This document shows positions 1 to 9,897 of a DNA stretch of 27,767 nucleotides, piece by piece. The position numbers were made by a program, and so were the translations under genes. The stretch comes from Obelidium mucronatum (Eukaryota; Chytridiomycota; Chytridiomycetes; Chytridiales; Chytriomycetaceae). The stretch is taken from contig JAIVFH010000328.1 in the NCBI GenBank assembly GCA_025765595.1, positions 1 to 27,767 on the forward strand. The letters run 5' to 3'. The notes beneath the pieces were generated by a model. The model had not been told where the DNA came from and did not search any database. It saw only the letters and a list, made by a program, of their open reading frames with translations. Numbering within the stretch: the stretch's first letter is position 1; each line of letters begins with the position of its first letter.

Positions 1-1
1 A

Positions 2-1228
2 CAAGCTACGTTGGTTGACTTATTGTCTCATCGAATGGGGAATGAGCGGACATACGACCTGCTGGTCTTTATCCACAAAGATCCTACAACCCTGCTCAGC
101 AAAATGCAGTACTTCACACAAAGTGCTCAAATTCGCCAAATGTTTGGGTACTCCAATATGATGGTAGCACTTGCCGGAGAAATTGCCGCGAAAGCTGCTG
201 GAACTACATGGAAAACCTTATCCGTTACCGCATTCTGAATCCACTGGGTATGAAAGACACTTTCACAACGCACATGAGCTGGAACGTACCAAGGACCATG
301 CCAGAGGGTACTCTGTTGACGGCGACGGAATCACCAGGCAAATGAACTTCAATGAAACATACGTGACTGACGGGTCCAAGCCAGCTGGTTCTATTGTCTC
401 CACCATCGAAGACTGTGAGTTTTAATAAAAAAAGGTAGTATCTTCAGTCGAAGCTAACTCTATGTGTGTAAGTGGCCAAATGGGTTACTCTTGTGAACAA
501 CCACGGCGCACTTCCCAGCGGAACCCAACTCTTGTCAGCCGCACAATTCGCTCAACTTGTCACCCCACACAACTCTCTCGGAGCTCCTGTCTCTTCTCAA
601 CCAGTCACGTTGCAGACATACGGACTTGGCTGGTTCCTTGAGTCCTATCGCGGAAAAGTACGCATCCAGCATTCTGGCGGAACCCCTGGATACTCGTGTC
701 AAATCAACACATACCCGAATGACGACTTGGCTGTGATTGTGTTGTCGAATTCGAACCGAAACATCGCTGCCACAGTTATTGGAAACTTGGTGTCGGACCG
801 CATTATGTTCCAAAACTCAAGTATGATTGGACTGCAGACTACAAAAGAGTACTTGAAATTCAAAAACAGTTCCAGGAAATGGGAAATGCGGCCTTGATTG
901 CTTCCAGAAATCCCAACACTGTTCCATCTTTGCCTTTCGCAGCGTACGCTGGAATCTTTACAAACCCAGCTTTCGGAAACATGACGTTGCAATACACGGA
1001 TAAAACCAAGAATTTGTATTCCGCAAGCTGGACTGGAGATGGAGAAGCTACGTTGACTGGAGTGTTTGGTCACTGGGACACTGACACTTTTGGATTGTTC
1101 GAGTTTCCTTTCATGTCAGTCAAGAATTACACCGTTCCAGTATACACTGCAACATTTGCGAAAGATGCGAAGCAGCTTACTTTGATTTTCTTGACCATGA
1201 CATCCCCGTTGTGTTTTCTCGTGTTTAA
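2..1228 (+). pseudogene. Serine beta-lactamase-like hydrolase, 5'-truncated by window edge and frameshifted
   Basis: Class C beta-lactamase / penicillin-binding-protein-like serine hydrolase, probably secreted or membrane-bound. The nucleophile-bearing SxxK end lies outside the window. Visible are the second motif YSN (about base 150) and the third motif HSG in QHSGGTPGY (about base 670). Exon 1 runs to 414, an intron is at 415-472 (GTGAGT donor, GCTAAC branch-like site), and exon 2 runs from 473 to a TAA at 1226-1228. Homology to the intact paralogue at 17257-19075 continues throughout, but the frame moves 2 to 1 near 210, 1 to 3 near 262, 1 to 3 near 814 and 3 to 2 near 1183. Each step equals one missing base, beside GG, TTT, AAAA and TTT. 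The intron after the GSI...IED segment has the same position and phase as in the paralogue. It is either a young pseudogene or a live gene with consensus errors; the clean motifs favour recent or artefactual breaks. Confidence 0.8.
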
Positions 1229-1460
1229 GATATTATTAGTGAAAGTTTTAAAGGAATGGAATAAAAAGAGATATGTCGACGAGTGGGTTTTCTGATTTTG
1301 GATGTTTGGTATCGGTTTATCTCTGAGGGGAAAAGGGTAGAGCACGATTAACCGCAAGGATACGGCTCCTCATCCGCTTATGGTGCGTATGTATTTTAAA
1401 CCGCGTATACTTCAAGAACCGATAGAGGAATAGTTGTTACTTCAACAAAAAGTGCAAAAA

Positions 1461-1786
1461 ATGAGCAAACCAGAACAACCTTTTCCCATCGTGAATTTGA
1501 CTCTCGCTGCCGCCTCTGGAGTCTTCCTGAACTCTTGGGCTCGATCGATGGCAAGACTGCCTCTGAAGGGAAGTAAGTGCGAGTTTCTTGGTCTCTCGTA
1601 AAGCCCAAAACACTCACTCTCACCTCCCTGGCTGTAGACCCGCTTTCATACGTAGCTTATGCGTCAGTCACAACTGGACTTGCCTACGGATTTCACTTGT
1701 TCCAGGAGAACCGGATTGCGAAGGCCGAAGTGGAGAAGGACAAGTTGGTGAAGAGACGGATGTTGGCCCTGGAGGCTGCAGAGTAG
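1461..1786 (+). CDS. Small membrane protein, possibly complex I accessory subunit (NDUFC2/NUXM-like)
   Basis: Two exons, 1461-1572 and 1638-1786, joined across an intron with a GTAAGT donor and a CTGTAG acceptor, give 86 residues. The protein has a hydrophobic N-terminal stretch (residues about 9-24, NLTLAAASGVFLNSWA), an RSMARLPLKG turn, a second hydrophobic segment (SYVAYASVTTGLAYGFHLF) and a charged C-terminal helix rich in K, E and R. The pattern of two short membrane helices followed by a charged tail recalls small mitochondrial complex I accessory subunits of the NDUFC2/NUXM kind. That is a weak family resemblance and not an identification. The start is the first in-frame ATG after a short A-rich leader. 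A generic small mitochondrial inner-membrane protein is the alternative. Confidence 0.6.
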
Positions 1787-2336
1787 ATCGTTGTACTGAA
1801 GTGCTTAGGGGGAGTTGTGGATAGTGGGAGGGGCGAGAAGTGGGGTTGAAGGTGGGAAGTATTGATGGAGTGAACCTGGTGAATGTTGGAACTTGAAAGT
1901 GTTTTGTTGTCTCTGCTCTAGGTCTCAGGTACAGATGCTCTTTCTCGCTCCCAATGGATTGGAAATTTAGTAAGGAACTCGGAACTGTTGGACTTTGGAG
2001 GAATATTCCAGGTGCCAGGGAGCAACTGATTGTTTATTCATGAATCCCAACGTCCACTACAACTTGATCTCGTCTCAAATAACTAACCGTGAAATCACGC
2101 AGCATATGCGCGTACATTTTTTAGAATTTCTGCTGCAATAGATGGAACTGACTCTGAACTGACTGCATCTGTTGAGAACCTAATATGTGCTGTTAAAATT
2201 CTCTTCACTCTCCTCGAGTTTTCATCATTTTCTTCCTCTTTCTTTGTTCCGCCTTTGATTCCAGTTTTTGCCCTTTCTTCTTGTTCGCAGCACTCCCTCG
2301 CGTAAATAAATTGAAAACTTAAAATACCACAGCTAC
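1787..2336. other. Intergenic, convergent 3' ends
   Basis: This stretch lies between the 3' end of the small membrane protein gene (+) and the 3' end of the longin gene (-). No ORF with coding character is seen. On the minus strand, a perfect GTAAGT lies at the longin stop region (2340-2335). A basic, lysine-rich open stretch lies farther down (about 2285-2209). The longin gene could therefore have an extra 3' exon; this was not adopted because the acceptor is uncertain. Confidence 0.5.
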
Positions 2337-3941
2337 TTACAATACATACAACTTGTGAACACCTTCAGATCTTAAAAGGGGAGACGTTCGTTCAGCATGT
2401 GATATAAAAAAGAGTGAGACAGCCAAAACCAACCTTGCATAAAAACGGTACTGGTCTTTCGAGATACTAAACTCAGTCACTCCCTGGAATCTTGAGAGTA
2501 CTGCTTGCTGTTGTAAAAGAATCCCCAGAAGGAGCTCAAAATCTCTTTCTGCTGAACATCCGGGCCAGGGCGGAGCTGTGGGAAAATAGTATTTCCGCTT
2601 TGGATATTATGGTACAGCATTGCAAGCGTTTCACGTTTTGCAAATAGACGAAGGAGAATTGGCGGTTCCTAAAACAACTCAACTTTAAAAAACATCCAAA
2701 CAGACTCCTTGGGCAATAAAAACCTCAATGGGGATTTCTAATCGGCTTTGAACAAAAGACACTCGGAATTCGTCAATTTTCGAGGCAATGGATTCATATG
2801 ACTTGTCTATGTATGTCAAAACAGCGAGAATATAACTGTTGATGCGGACCAAGTACAGATTATGCCACGCGTTATTGCAATATACTGGAGTATAGCGGAC
2901 AGTAGCGGGACCAAGAGGGCGCGCCTTGTTGTACTGCAGGATCTGAAGCGGAAAAAAACTGTATCAATTCAAAAGTATCACCAAGCCGCGCGCGTTAAAC
3001 CTTTCGCGTTTCAGGTAAATCAAACCGAGAGTATAATGCAGACTCTCCCAAAATCAGCATTGTTCCGTTTCCGCAGACTCCATCTTGACTCTCCAAGAAC
3101 GTGATTAATCTGTCCAATCTTTCCACAATCGTTGTCTCCAAGTAAACCTATATTTAAAAAAGCTCAAAAAATGAATCTTAATGAGAGAGTCAGTCACCTG
3201 ATTTATACCGCCGACAACCATTGAAGGATCCTGAGCAATTTTCCCAAAGTACATTCCAACAATATCTTGTGCACCCTTCAAGTCGAAAAAGTCTTCATCC
3301 CAGTAATCAGTGCGTCCCGAACAAGAACTGGAATGTAATTTCAAGTATTTGGAATATGAGTTGTGACTTGCGAGTGACACTGCAGTACCTCAAAGATGGA
3401 CCCGACATCACGTAAAATTGCCTGAATTGCTGTGCTTCCTGCTTGCAGATCGCTATGCGCCACGAATAGAAACTGCGGTATTGATTGATATTATTTTGCG
3501 CGCTGTCAAAATCCCACGGACACTAACATCTCCGTACTCCTTGTAGAGAATTCGTCCTTTGCTCGAAATAACTTCTTTGATTTCTTCACCGAGAAGTGTG
3601 TGACTGAAATTGGAGACGGAGGAAGAGAATCCAAGGACGAGACTATACAAAGTTGACCTCAGATTTGGATTCTGCCGCTTGAATCCACATTACCTGGGAT
3701 CCAATGCATTTCCGTGATCTGTTTTTTGGTATTTAGGGTCAGGGCTAGTAGAGCCGTATTAAAAATATGGAATCGAATACAAACAGTTTTTCGAAAAGTA
3801 GACACGCCCTGACTTGTGAACGACAAAGAAGTCTAAAATCGCATCAAAGCAAGGTGATGAAGAGATGTGGCGTTCAGTTTAGTGTGCCTTTGCTTTAGCG
3901 AAGTTTCGGCGGGAATACAAACTCTTGATTGCGAGGGACAT
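2337..3941 (-). CDS. Longin-domain protein of the MON1/HPS1/FUZ/INTU kind
   Basis: Ten exons on the minus strand: 3923-3941, 3785-3832, 3694-3718, 3528-3642, 3381-3472, 3198-3327, 3001-3147, 2724-2942, 2434-2668 and 2337-2370, giving about 354 residues. The start MSLAIKN leads straight into a longin-like beta strand (FFVVHKSGRVYFSKN), with a second strand set at FLFVAHSD. The middle has MLILGESALYSRFDLPETRK and the C-terminal part FYNSKQYSQ and ISKDQYRFYAR. Alternating short strands and amphipathic helices in three blocks, ending in a compact third block, fit the triple-longin architecture of MON1, HPS1, FUZ and INTU. The short length is nearest to FUZ (inference). Such proteins act in Rab activation or ciliary planar-polarity effector complexes. 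Exon 9 needs one extra base near 2480 to stay open; the exon 5 to 6 junction uses a weak GTGTCA donor. It shares a 121-bp divergent promoter with the methionine-synthase-like gene. Confidence 0.65.
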
Positions 3942-4062
3942 TTTAAACAAACAAATACTGTGTAAACGGTCAGAAAGCTTCTGTTGGAAAAAAAAACTGA
4001 GCCAGCCATTTCCCCCACTGGTCTGGTCCAAGGATTAAAAAGTTGGCCTTAATTGAATTAGA
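3942..4062. promoter_or_regulatory. Divergent promoter between longin gene and methionine-synthase-like gene
   Basis: The two start codons face away from each other with 121 bases between them, so both 5' regions must fit here. The segment has a run of T on the minus strand (about 3989-3997) and is otherwise unremarkable; no TATA box or known operator is evident. The short gap shows that the neighbouring methionine-synthase-like gene has no room for the missing N-terminal catalytic modules upstream on this strand. Confidence 0.5.
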
Positions 4063-6001
4063 ATGGCTATGCTTCTGAATCCACTCCCTGATCCAACGGA
4101 CAGCAAGAGCACCGCCGTCCCGACTCAATATTCTCAAGCGAATGATGTAGTTGTTTGATTATATTTAACTTTAAGTGTGGTTCTAAACTGAATATGACTG
4201 GCAGGACTTGGATTCCGATGAACTAATTCGGCAATATTCCGACGGCAAACTTCTCCTGTCCCAGTTTTTGCGAAGAGTTTCTAAGTTAAAGAAGCAAAAG
4301 ACCGTTTATCCAAGCGGTGCGGTTGTTGTTCTTGCGACTGTCTTTGGGGATTGTTATGATATGGTAAGCGAGTGAGTCACAACCACAATGTGGATTTAAA
4401 TGACGTCTCCAACAGGGTAAAGGCATAGTCAAGGCTGTTCTGGAGGCAAGCGGATGGGAGGTGAAGGATTTAGGGGTATCTGTCCCCTGCCATGAACTTG
4501 TCGATGCTGTTGTTGCGGCTAAAGCAGATATCGTCGGATTAAGCGGATTAATTATTCCTAGTCTGAATCAAATGGTGCTTGTCGTCAAAGAAATGGAAAA
4601 GCGTGGCCTTAAGGTGAGTACTTTATTTTCGAACCGTGACTTGAAATATCATGGACACCCGAAAAATCGTTTAACACCAAACACAAAAGATTCCTGTCCT
4701 TGTGGGAGGTGCAGCAACAAGTAAAAGAAACATTGCTGTTGAGATTGCGCCCTATTACTCTGGTCCCGTAATTCACGCGATGGACGCATCCCGAGCCATC
4801 CTTGTTTTAACTTCGCTCATGAACCCGGAAATAAGAGAAACTTATCTTCTTGAGGCACGACAAGAGCAGCACGAGCTTCTTCAAGATATGCTGCATTCCA
4901 TTGAGTGCTTCTCGTCTCGCCCCCTCTCGATTCAAGAAGCTCGACATCGTAAATTCCAAATCAACTGGAATGAATGGAAACCACGCGTTCCGCTCTTTTT
5001 AGGATCGAAACGATACGGTAAAATTCCTCTTGGATCGCTTGTCCAGAATATCCATTGGGATCCCTTCTTTCAAATCATGCACCTACGTGGAACTTATCCA
5101 AACCACGCGTACCCAAACATTCTCAAAGACGATAAAGTGGGGACTGAAGCTAAACAGGTGCTTCGAGATGTAAAGCTGGTGTTGCAGGAAATTATTGATG
5201 GAAATTTACTTGAAGCAAGAGGAGTCGTCTGGTTCGGGAGGGCAAACAGTTGTGGCGACGATGTTCGTATTTATAGAAATAACGAATCGCCGGATATAGT
5301 TGGGACATTTTATGGGCTGCGACAGCAAGTCCTGCATGATATCAATAATGATCACGATCAAGCATGTTTCTGTATTTCAGATTTTATTGCACCAGCAGAA
5401 AGGATGATATCGGACTATATTGGGGGGATGGTTGTTTCTGCGGGGTTTGGCTTGAAGGAGCTCTGCGATAGAGTACAAGGCGACGATTACAAAGTATTAA
5501 TGTATAAAGCTGCGGCCGAGTGTTTGACGGGAGCCTTGGCTGAACTCGTTCATGATCAAGTGAAGCATGTTTTTTGGGGTTATCGAAAAGAGGATATGAC
5601 AGAATTCGAAATGGATGATACCCTTTCGATTGACTTTGGTATGGAGTATGCAAAAGAAGGGAGAAATTGCGTGGGTATTCGTTTGGCTCCTTGCTTTCCG
5701 CAGCAACCAGATCATACAGAGATGGAGACAATGTGGAAGTTGATGGACGTCGAAATTCATACTGGGATTAAGTTGACTGAGACCTTGGTAACTATGCTTT
5801 TTGAATCAGATGTGACTGACTAATAATACTGAATATTAGGGAATGTCGCCAGTCATGGCAGTAAATGGCCTTCTCTTTTCTCATCCAGAATCTCAGTGTT
5901 TTGCTGTTGGCAATGTTATGGAAGATCAAATTCAAGACTATTCTCATCGCCGTGGTGTTCCTGTGGAAAACGTGAGAGAGTGGTTATGTTTGAATCGCTG
6001 A
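4063..6001 (+). CDS. Stand-alone B12-binding plus AdoMet-activation half of cobalamin-dependent methionine synthase, ligand sites altered
   Basis: Five exons (4063-4146, 4205-4363, 4416-4613, 4690-5787, 5840-6001), all in phase, give 566 residues. Residues about 29-60 resemble the end of the MetH helical cap. About 60-190 is a Rossmann B12-binding domain with LSGLIIPSLNQM and GGAATSK. About 230-566 is the AdoMet-binding activation domain (GTFYGLRQQ, CISDFIAP, PDHTEMETMW, TGIKLTETL, LLFSHPES). The homocysteine and folate modules of full-length MetH are absent. The B12 signature DxHxxG reads D-C-Y-D-M-G, so the lower axial cobalt ligand His is Tyr (codon TAT). In the activation domain IDW is IHW, the RPAPGY loop is RLAPCF, and SGxYFS is NGLLFS. 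By the E. coli crystal structures these include AdoMet-contacting positions. The reading frame is intact across four introns, arguing against simple decay. It is probably a pseudoenzyme or repurposed cobalamin-domain protein; the function is unknown. Confidence 0.9.
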
Positions 6002-6266
6002 GGTATTCGGTGCTGCAGTCTACTTAAATAAATATTTTTCCCTGATTCATAATAATCCCTGGTATTGAATGAAAGGCGCATAATCGACACAGACTGGGTT
6101 ACGCGCACTGCACTTTATTCAGATTTTTATAGTAGAAGCCGTCAGATTAAATTTAGTCAACTATAGTAGCGCTAGAAACTGCATATGCTGATTGCGCAGA
6201 TGTGGTGATCGCTGTCACATTCATTTTCATGCACTTGATATACTCTCAACATTAGACTCAAACCTT
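6002..6266. other. Intergenic, convergent 3' ends
   Basis: The methionine-synthase-like gene (+) and the two-domain EXORDIUM-like gene (-) end toward each other here. An AATAAATA poly(A)-signal-like element lies about 6026-6034. On the minus strand, a Ser/Thr/Ala-rich open stretch (about 6213-6160) follows a good CAG acceptor at about 6214. It could be an additional C-terminal exon of the minus gene, but no donor gives the right phase. Confidence 0.4.
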
Positions 6267-8463
6267 TTAGGCAAATGATACAAGAGAACACACCCGATTG
6301 TTCGAATTAGACCATAACTTCTGAATAGTCCAGCTTCCATATTTGTATTGCTGTTGATTACATGCATCTGCGATTTCACCAGATCGTCCAAACCAGCCTG
6401 TAAATTTATCAAAGACCACAGGATCTGTAACAGCCTCTAGAAAAAAGGTTAATATTGCGCTTCCAGTATGTTCTGCAAATTCACCAGCCAACTCATGCGA
6501 TGCGATACTACAGGAATTGCCAAACGCGTCTGATGCTCCGCAACTAGAGTAACATTCACTGTCTTCACTCTGATCAGCGATAACACCATAGAACAAGTAC
6601 TTTGCTTTCGGGGAGATATCAGTTATATTCACAACACTGTGGTAACCACTAAATTTGCAGTTAGCAAAAATTCCAAGACGTGAAGTAATGGCGATCTCAC
6701 CAAAAATCTACACAGCTTTGCTGATTGTAGTGGGTAATGTTTGTGTTAGGTGCGAAATGGATAGGAAAATACGAGTTCAATGTGGGTTTTATCGTTCCAG
6801 ATATGACCAATTCTCTGAAGCGGGGAAGTCAACATAATTTGATTGGAGCCTTCCTTTTGGGATAAAATTGTGACGGTACCTCAACATTGATTGAATGTCC
6901 ATGACGTCGTCAATTGGCTTCTTTTCTTTCGAAGAATCGACTTGAATTATATGCGATGTAATATAAGTCCCCTTTTGAATTGGATATTCCTTGGTTCCGT
7001 ACTGTGTCACTGATGGAAAAGATCAGTACTTATAAACTACTGTTGGCTCGCACGTACTTATGTCCATAAACGGCGAATCCACTAAAAATTTGTAAAACTC
7101 TTCCAACTCGGATTGGAATTGCGTGTCTTGACCCCAAAATATTGGACTCCTGTGATACATCAGTAAGTATTATTCCGCGCAACTCAACTCGAAAAAAATT
7201 TAAATTTACACTTCAACACTGCTGATGAGAGGACCTCCGAAGTAGGAAAGCGCATACATGGGATCCACGTGTAAACCACCTTTGACGAACACAACGTCTT
7301 CAAAAGGAGTCCGAATAAATTTTTGGTAATTCATCTTCGTCAACCGATTTAAAAAGAGTTTTCGTTACCAGGAACAACTAAATCAGGCGACTTTGCCGTT
7401 GTCGAAACTGTGGTTGGAGATGGACGGATTGTGACACTTTTCTGAACTGGCACCTCCACAATACAATCCTCATACATATTACTCCACACTTTTTGCACCA
7501 TGTAGGTTTCAGATCCATTTGAATTCGGCATTGGATAACCGAAGCCACTGCACAATGCACCGATTTCGCCCTGTTGGTCATTGTACCAGCCTAGCGGAGA
7601 ACCTAAACTTGTAGCTAAACTAACTGCTGGATTCGTGATTGCTTCAGCAAACATATGGCTCGAGATTTGTTGCAGGTCGGCAAGATCAGATACCCCACCG
7701 CCACAAACGTCTTGGCATTTCCCAGATTGATTTGGGAAGACGGAATAGTACAAGTAAGGAGTATTGACAGAGGAAATATCTGTGATATTAATTGTTCCTG
7801 TTTTGATGATTAGGAAGCTGAGTTGTCACAGCAAAACGGCCCACCATGATATCCACAAAAATCAAGGCAGCTTAGCCCTTTCGCAGCTTGGGAAATTGAT
7901 ATGCCACTTTCGAAATATATTGGATAATAAGAATTTGAAGTTGGGGCCAAAACGCCTTGAATGACAAGGTTTCGCAAATAGGGAACTAAATCTTCAGAAT
8001 CATCCAAAACTTGATTTCTTCGCGGATCAGGCTCGATGTAAGCGGATTTCAACGTTCCATAACCAATTTTCTGCACTGGCGTGCTATATTCCGCCAAGAC
8101 ATCCATAAAGGGAGACGTTACGAGAAACTCATAAAAAGCTGAAATTTGAACAGGATAATCAAAAGATCCGTAAAATATGGGAGTTATTTCCACGTTTGAT
8201 ATGACGGGGCCATTGTAGAATTTGAGAGTGTTTGCTTGTCGCTTGGCTTTATCGCCGTGAGTCTTAAATGATGAAAGGCTTTCAAGCTGCCCAGAGCGAA
8301 AAAACTGACTCCAGATGGACGAAGCCAAGTTTAAAATCGAGTTTGGATTATTTTGATTACCGGCACCACCGTCTCGAGATGCACCAGAAGGTAACGGAAG
8401 AGAGCGACAAAACCGGCTTAATAATAAAACTGTAAAACTCGCTTGGATTGTGGTGATGTGCAT
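6267..8463 (-). CDS. Secreted two-domain protein, EXORDIUM/PHI-1-like or zincin-like domains in tandem
   Basis: Eight exons (7845-8463, 7369-7797, 7210-7297, 7058-7149, 6880-7009, 6701-6814, 6485-6648, 6267-6436) join in phase to 601 residues. The N-terminus (MHITTIQASFTVLLLSRF) is a signal peptide. Domain A (about 80-320) shows the family pattern: NGPVISNVEITPIFYG, FYEFLVTSPFMD, CGYHG, NITDISS, WYNDQQGEIG and QKVWSN. A Ser/Thr/Pro linker (TIRPSPTTVSTT) leads to domain B, which repeats it: FGGPLISSVE, FYKFLVDSPFMD, CGYHS, NITDIS, GEIADACNQ and QKLWSN. The helix motif after the CGYH block is HELAEAVTDP in domain B, whose HE resembles the start of a metalloprotease helix. In domain A it is HMFAEAITNP, with the Glu replaced by Met. 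Family placement is by pattern; plant EXORDIUM proteins carry a similar helix. The role is probably extracellular or cell-wall associated. The final stop could move if a further exon exists. Confidence 0.8.
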
Positions 8464-8848
8464 TTCTTGAGAAAGCTGCTGTTGTCAGAAAGGTGCCACT
8501 TGCTGTGGGACACACGAGGAATATATTGGACTGTGATTTTCACAGAGCTGGGATTTACGGTTCGACTCTTTTTGCTCGTTGCTCGAAGCTCGATCAGTCA
8601 AGATACATAAGGCTTATGGATCGAGCATTGTTTTGCTTGATGCAATCAGAGCAAAAGCACAACAGTTCTGGATTGATTAAAAATTCTTCACAAAGCTTGA
8701 AGCAGTTGCATCTGACTTCTTTTCAACTTGATGGAGGTCGAACTTTGGTTGTGTCTGGATTGATTGATGAGGTTCTACTCCAAAATCTCTCAATTAAGCA
8801 TATAAAGACTGTCTTCGATTACATTGGTTTTAACAAACACCTGAAACA
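8464..8848. promoter_or_regulatory. Divergent intergenic region
   Basis: This stretch separates the start of the secreted two-domain gene (-) from the first assigned exon of the GH114 gene (+). An open frame crosses it on the plus strand, but its residue composition is not protein-like and it overlaps the GH114 first exon in another frame. It may hide a short signal-peptide exon for the GH114 gene; no convincing one was found. Confidence 0.4.
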
Positions 8849-9897
8849 ATGGCGGTCAACTCTTACTGGACACCTCAGATCGGCACTACTTGGCAGGTGA
8901 TATCACTCAGGTATTGATCCAAGAGGCACCCGTTTAAGACAAAGTTTTACAGTGGCAACTCGATGGCAACTTCAATAATGCAGTGAAGGCAACTGTCTTT
9001 GACATTGACGCATCGGACTCTCAGGGTGGTACCTCTGGCGCCAAATTTATCACTTCTATCAAGAGCGGAAACCCTGAGCGCAAAGTGATCTGCTACGTCA
9101 ACGGTATCATCTCTCTTTTCATTCACATTATTTGGCCATTCATTGTTTTAACCATTGTTCCCTCCCCCTTAGTGGGATCACTTGAAACCGATGGCTCTCG
9201 TTCCGATCAGAAACAGTTCAAATCATCTGATATCGGAGGAGTATATCCTGGTTGGCCAAACGAAAAGTTTGTTGACATTCGCAGTGCCAATGTCCGCAGC
9301 ATCATGAAAGCTCGATTCCAAAAAATGAAAGACGTTGGCTGCGATGCAATCGAGCCAGATAACATGGCATTAAACTATGCCGGGAAGGACGGATTCACGC
9401 CGCCTATTTCTGACCAAGACAGCGTGGATTACATCAATTGGCTCACTGGAACCGTCCACGATTTGAACTTGGCTGTTGCGAGCAAAAACGGTGGTCTCTT
9501 CTATGCGACGCATCCGGAACTTGTTTCTAAATTTGATTTTGCTGTTGTCGAAGAATGTGCTGCCAGTGGAAACTGCAATTTGTATGATGTGTTTGTGAAG
9601 GCGGGCAAGCCAGTGTTTGCGGCAGACTATAAGGACAAGGGCAAAGATGGTGGATGTAAACCCATCACTGGAACGGTGGCTGAAGCCTGTGCCGTGTTGA
9701 ACTCGCACAATTTTGAAGGTATCATCAAATCATGCGGACTTGGCGCTACAGTTGTTCAATGCCGTGGTCCAAATGCGAATATTGAGCAAGGGAAGGGTTC
9801 TTCAGGATCATCTGATTCCGGTAACGGAAGTAGTGGCGGAATTAGTTTTGGGGTTTCTGTTGCAGTTTCTGTATTTGCTGCTGTTCTAGCTCTATGA
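8849..9897 (+). CDS. GH114 endo-alpha-1,4-polygalactosaminidase-like protein, GPI-anchor type tail
   Basis: Exons 8849-8896, 8953-9103 and 9173-9897 give 307 residues. The fold markers of the GH114 family (TIM barrel acting on galactosamine polymers) are in order: YWTPQIGTTWQWQL at the N-terminus, VFDIDASDS, VICYVNVGSLETD (spliced), GWPNEKFVDIRS, CDAIEPDNM with likely acidic catalytic residues, ASKNGG, FAVVEECA, GKPVFAADY. The intron at 9104-9172 would otherwise insert a false hydrophobic run. The C-terminus has a Ser/Gly-rich spacer and a hydrophobic end (VAVSVFAAVLAL), as in GPI-anchored wall enzymes. The chosen ATG gives no signal peptide, although a GPI protein needs one, so a 5' exon is probably missing from this model. 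The expected role is remodelling or digestion of galactosaminogalactan-type polymers at the cell surface. Confidence 0.85.

Noticed and set aside
2209..2285. Basic lysine-rich frame that could be a last exon of the longin gene
   Set aside because: A GTAAGT donor exists at the stop, but the acceptor is ambiguous and the low-complexity product is not convincing.
2444..2478. 35-base intron as explanation of the frame break in longin exon 9
   Set aside because: It is very short, and a single missing base near 2480 gives a continuous protein-like frame (DSRE followed by TEFSISKDQY) at no cost.
5384..5760. Minus-strand open frames opposite the methionine-synthase-like gene
   Set aside because: They are antisense shadows of strongly conserved coding sequence; their composition follows the complementary codons.
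8493..8900. 135-codon open frame on the plus strand
   Set aside because: It overlaps the GH114 first exon in another frame, has no domain-like composition and lies in the promoter interval.
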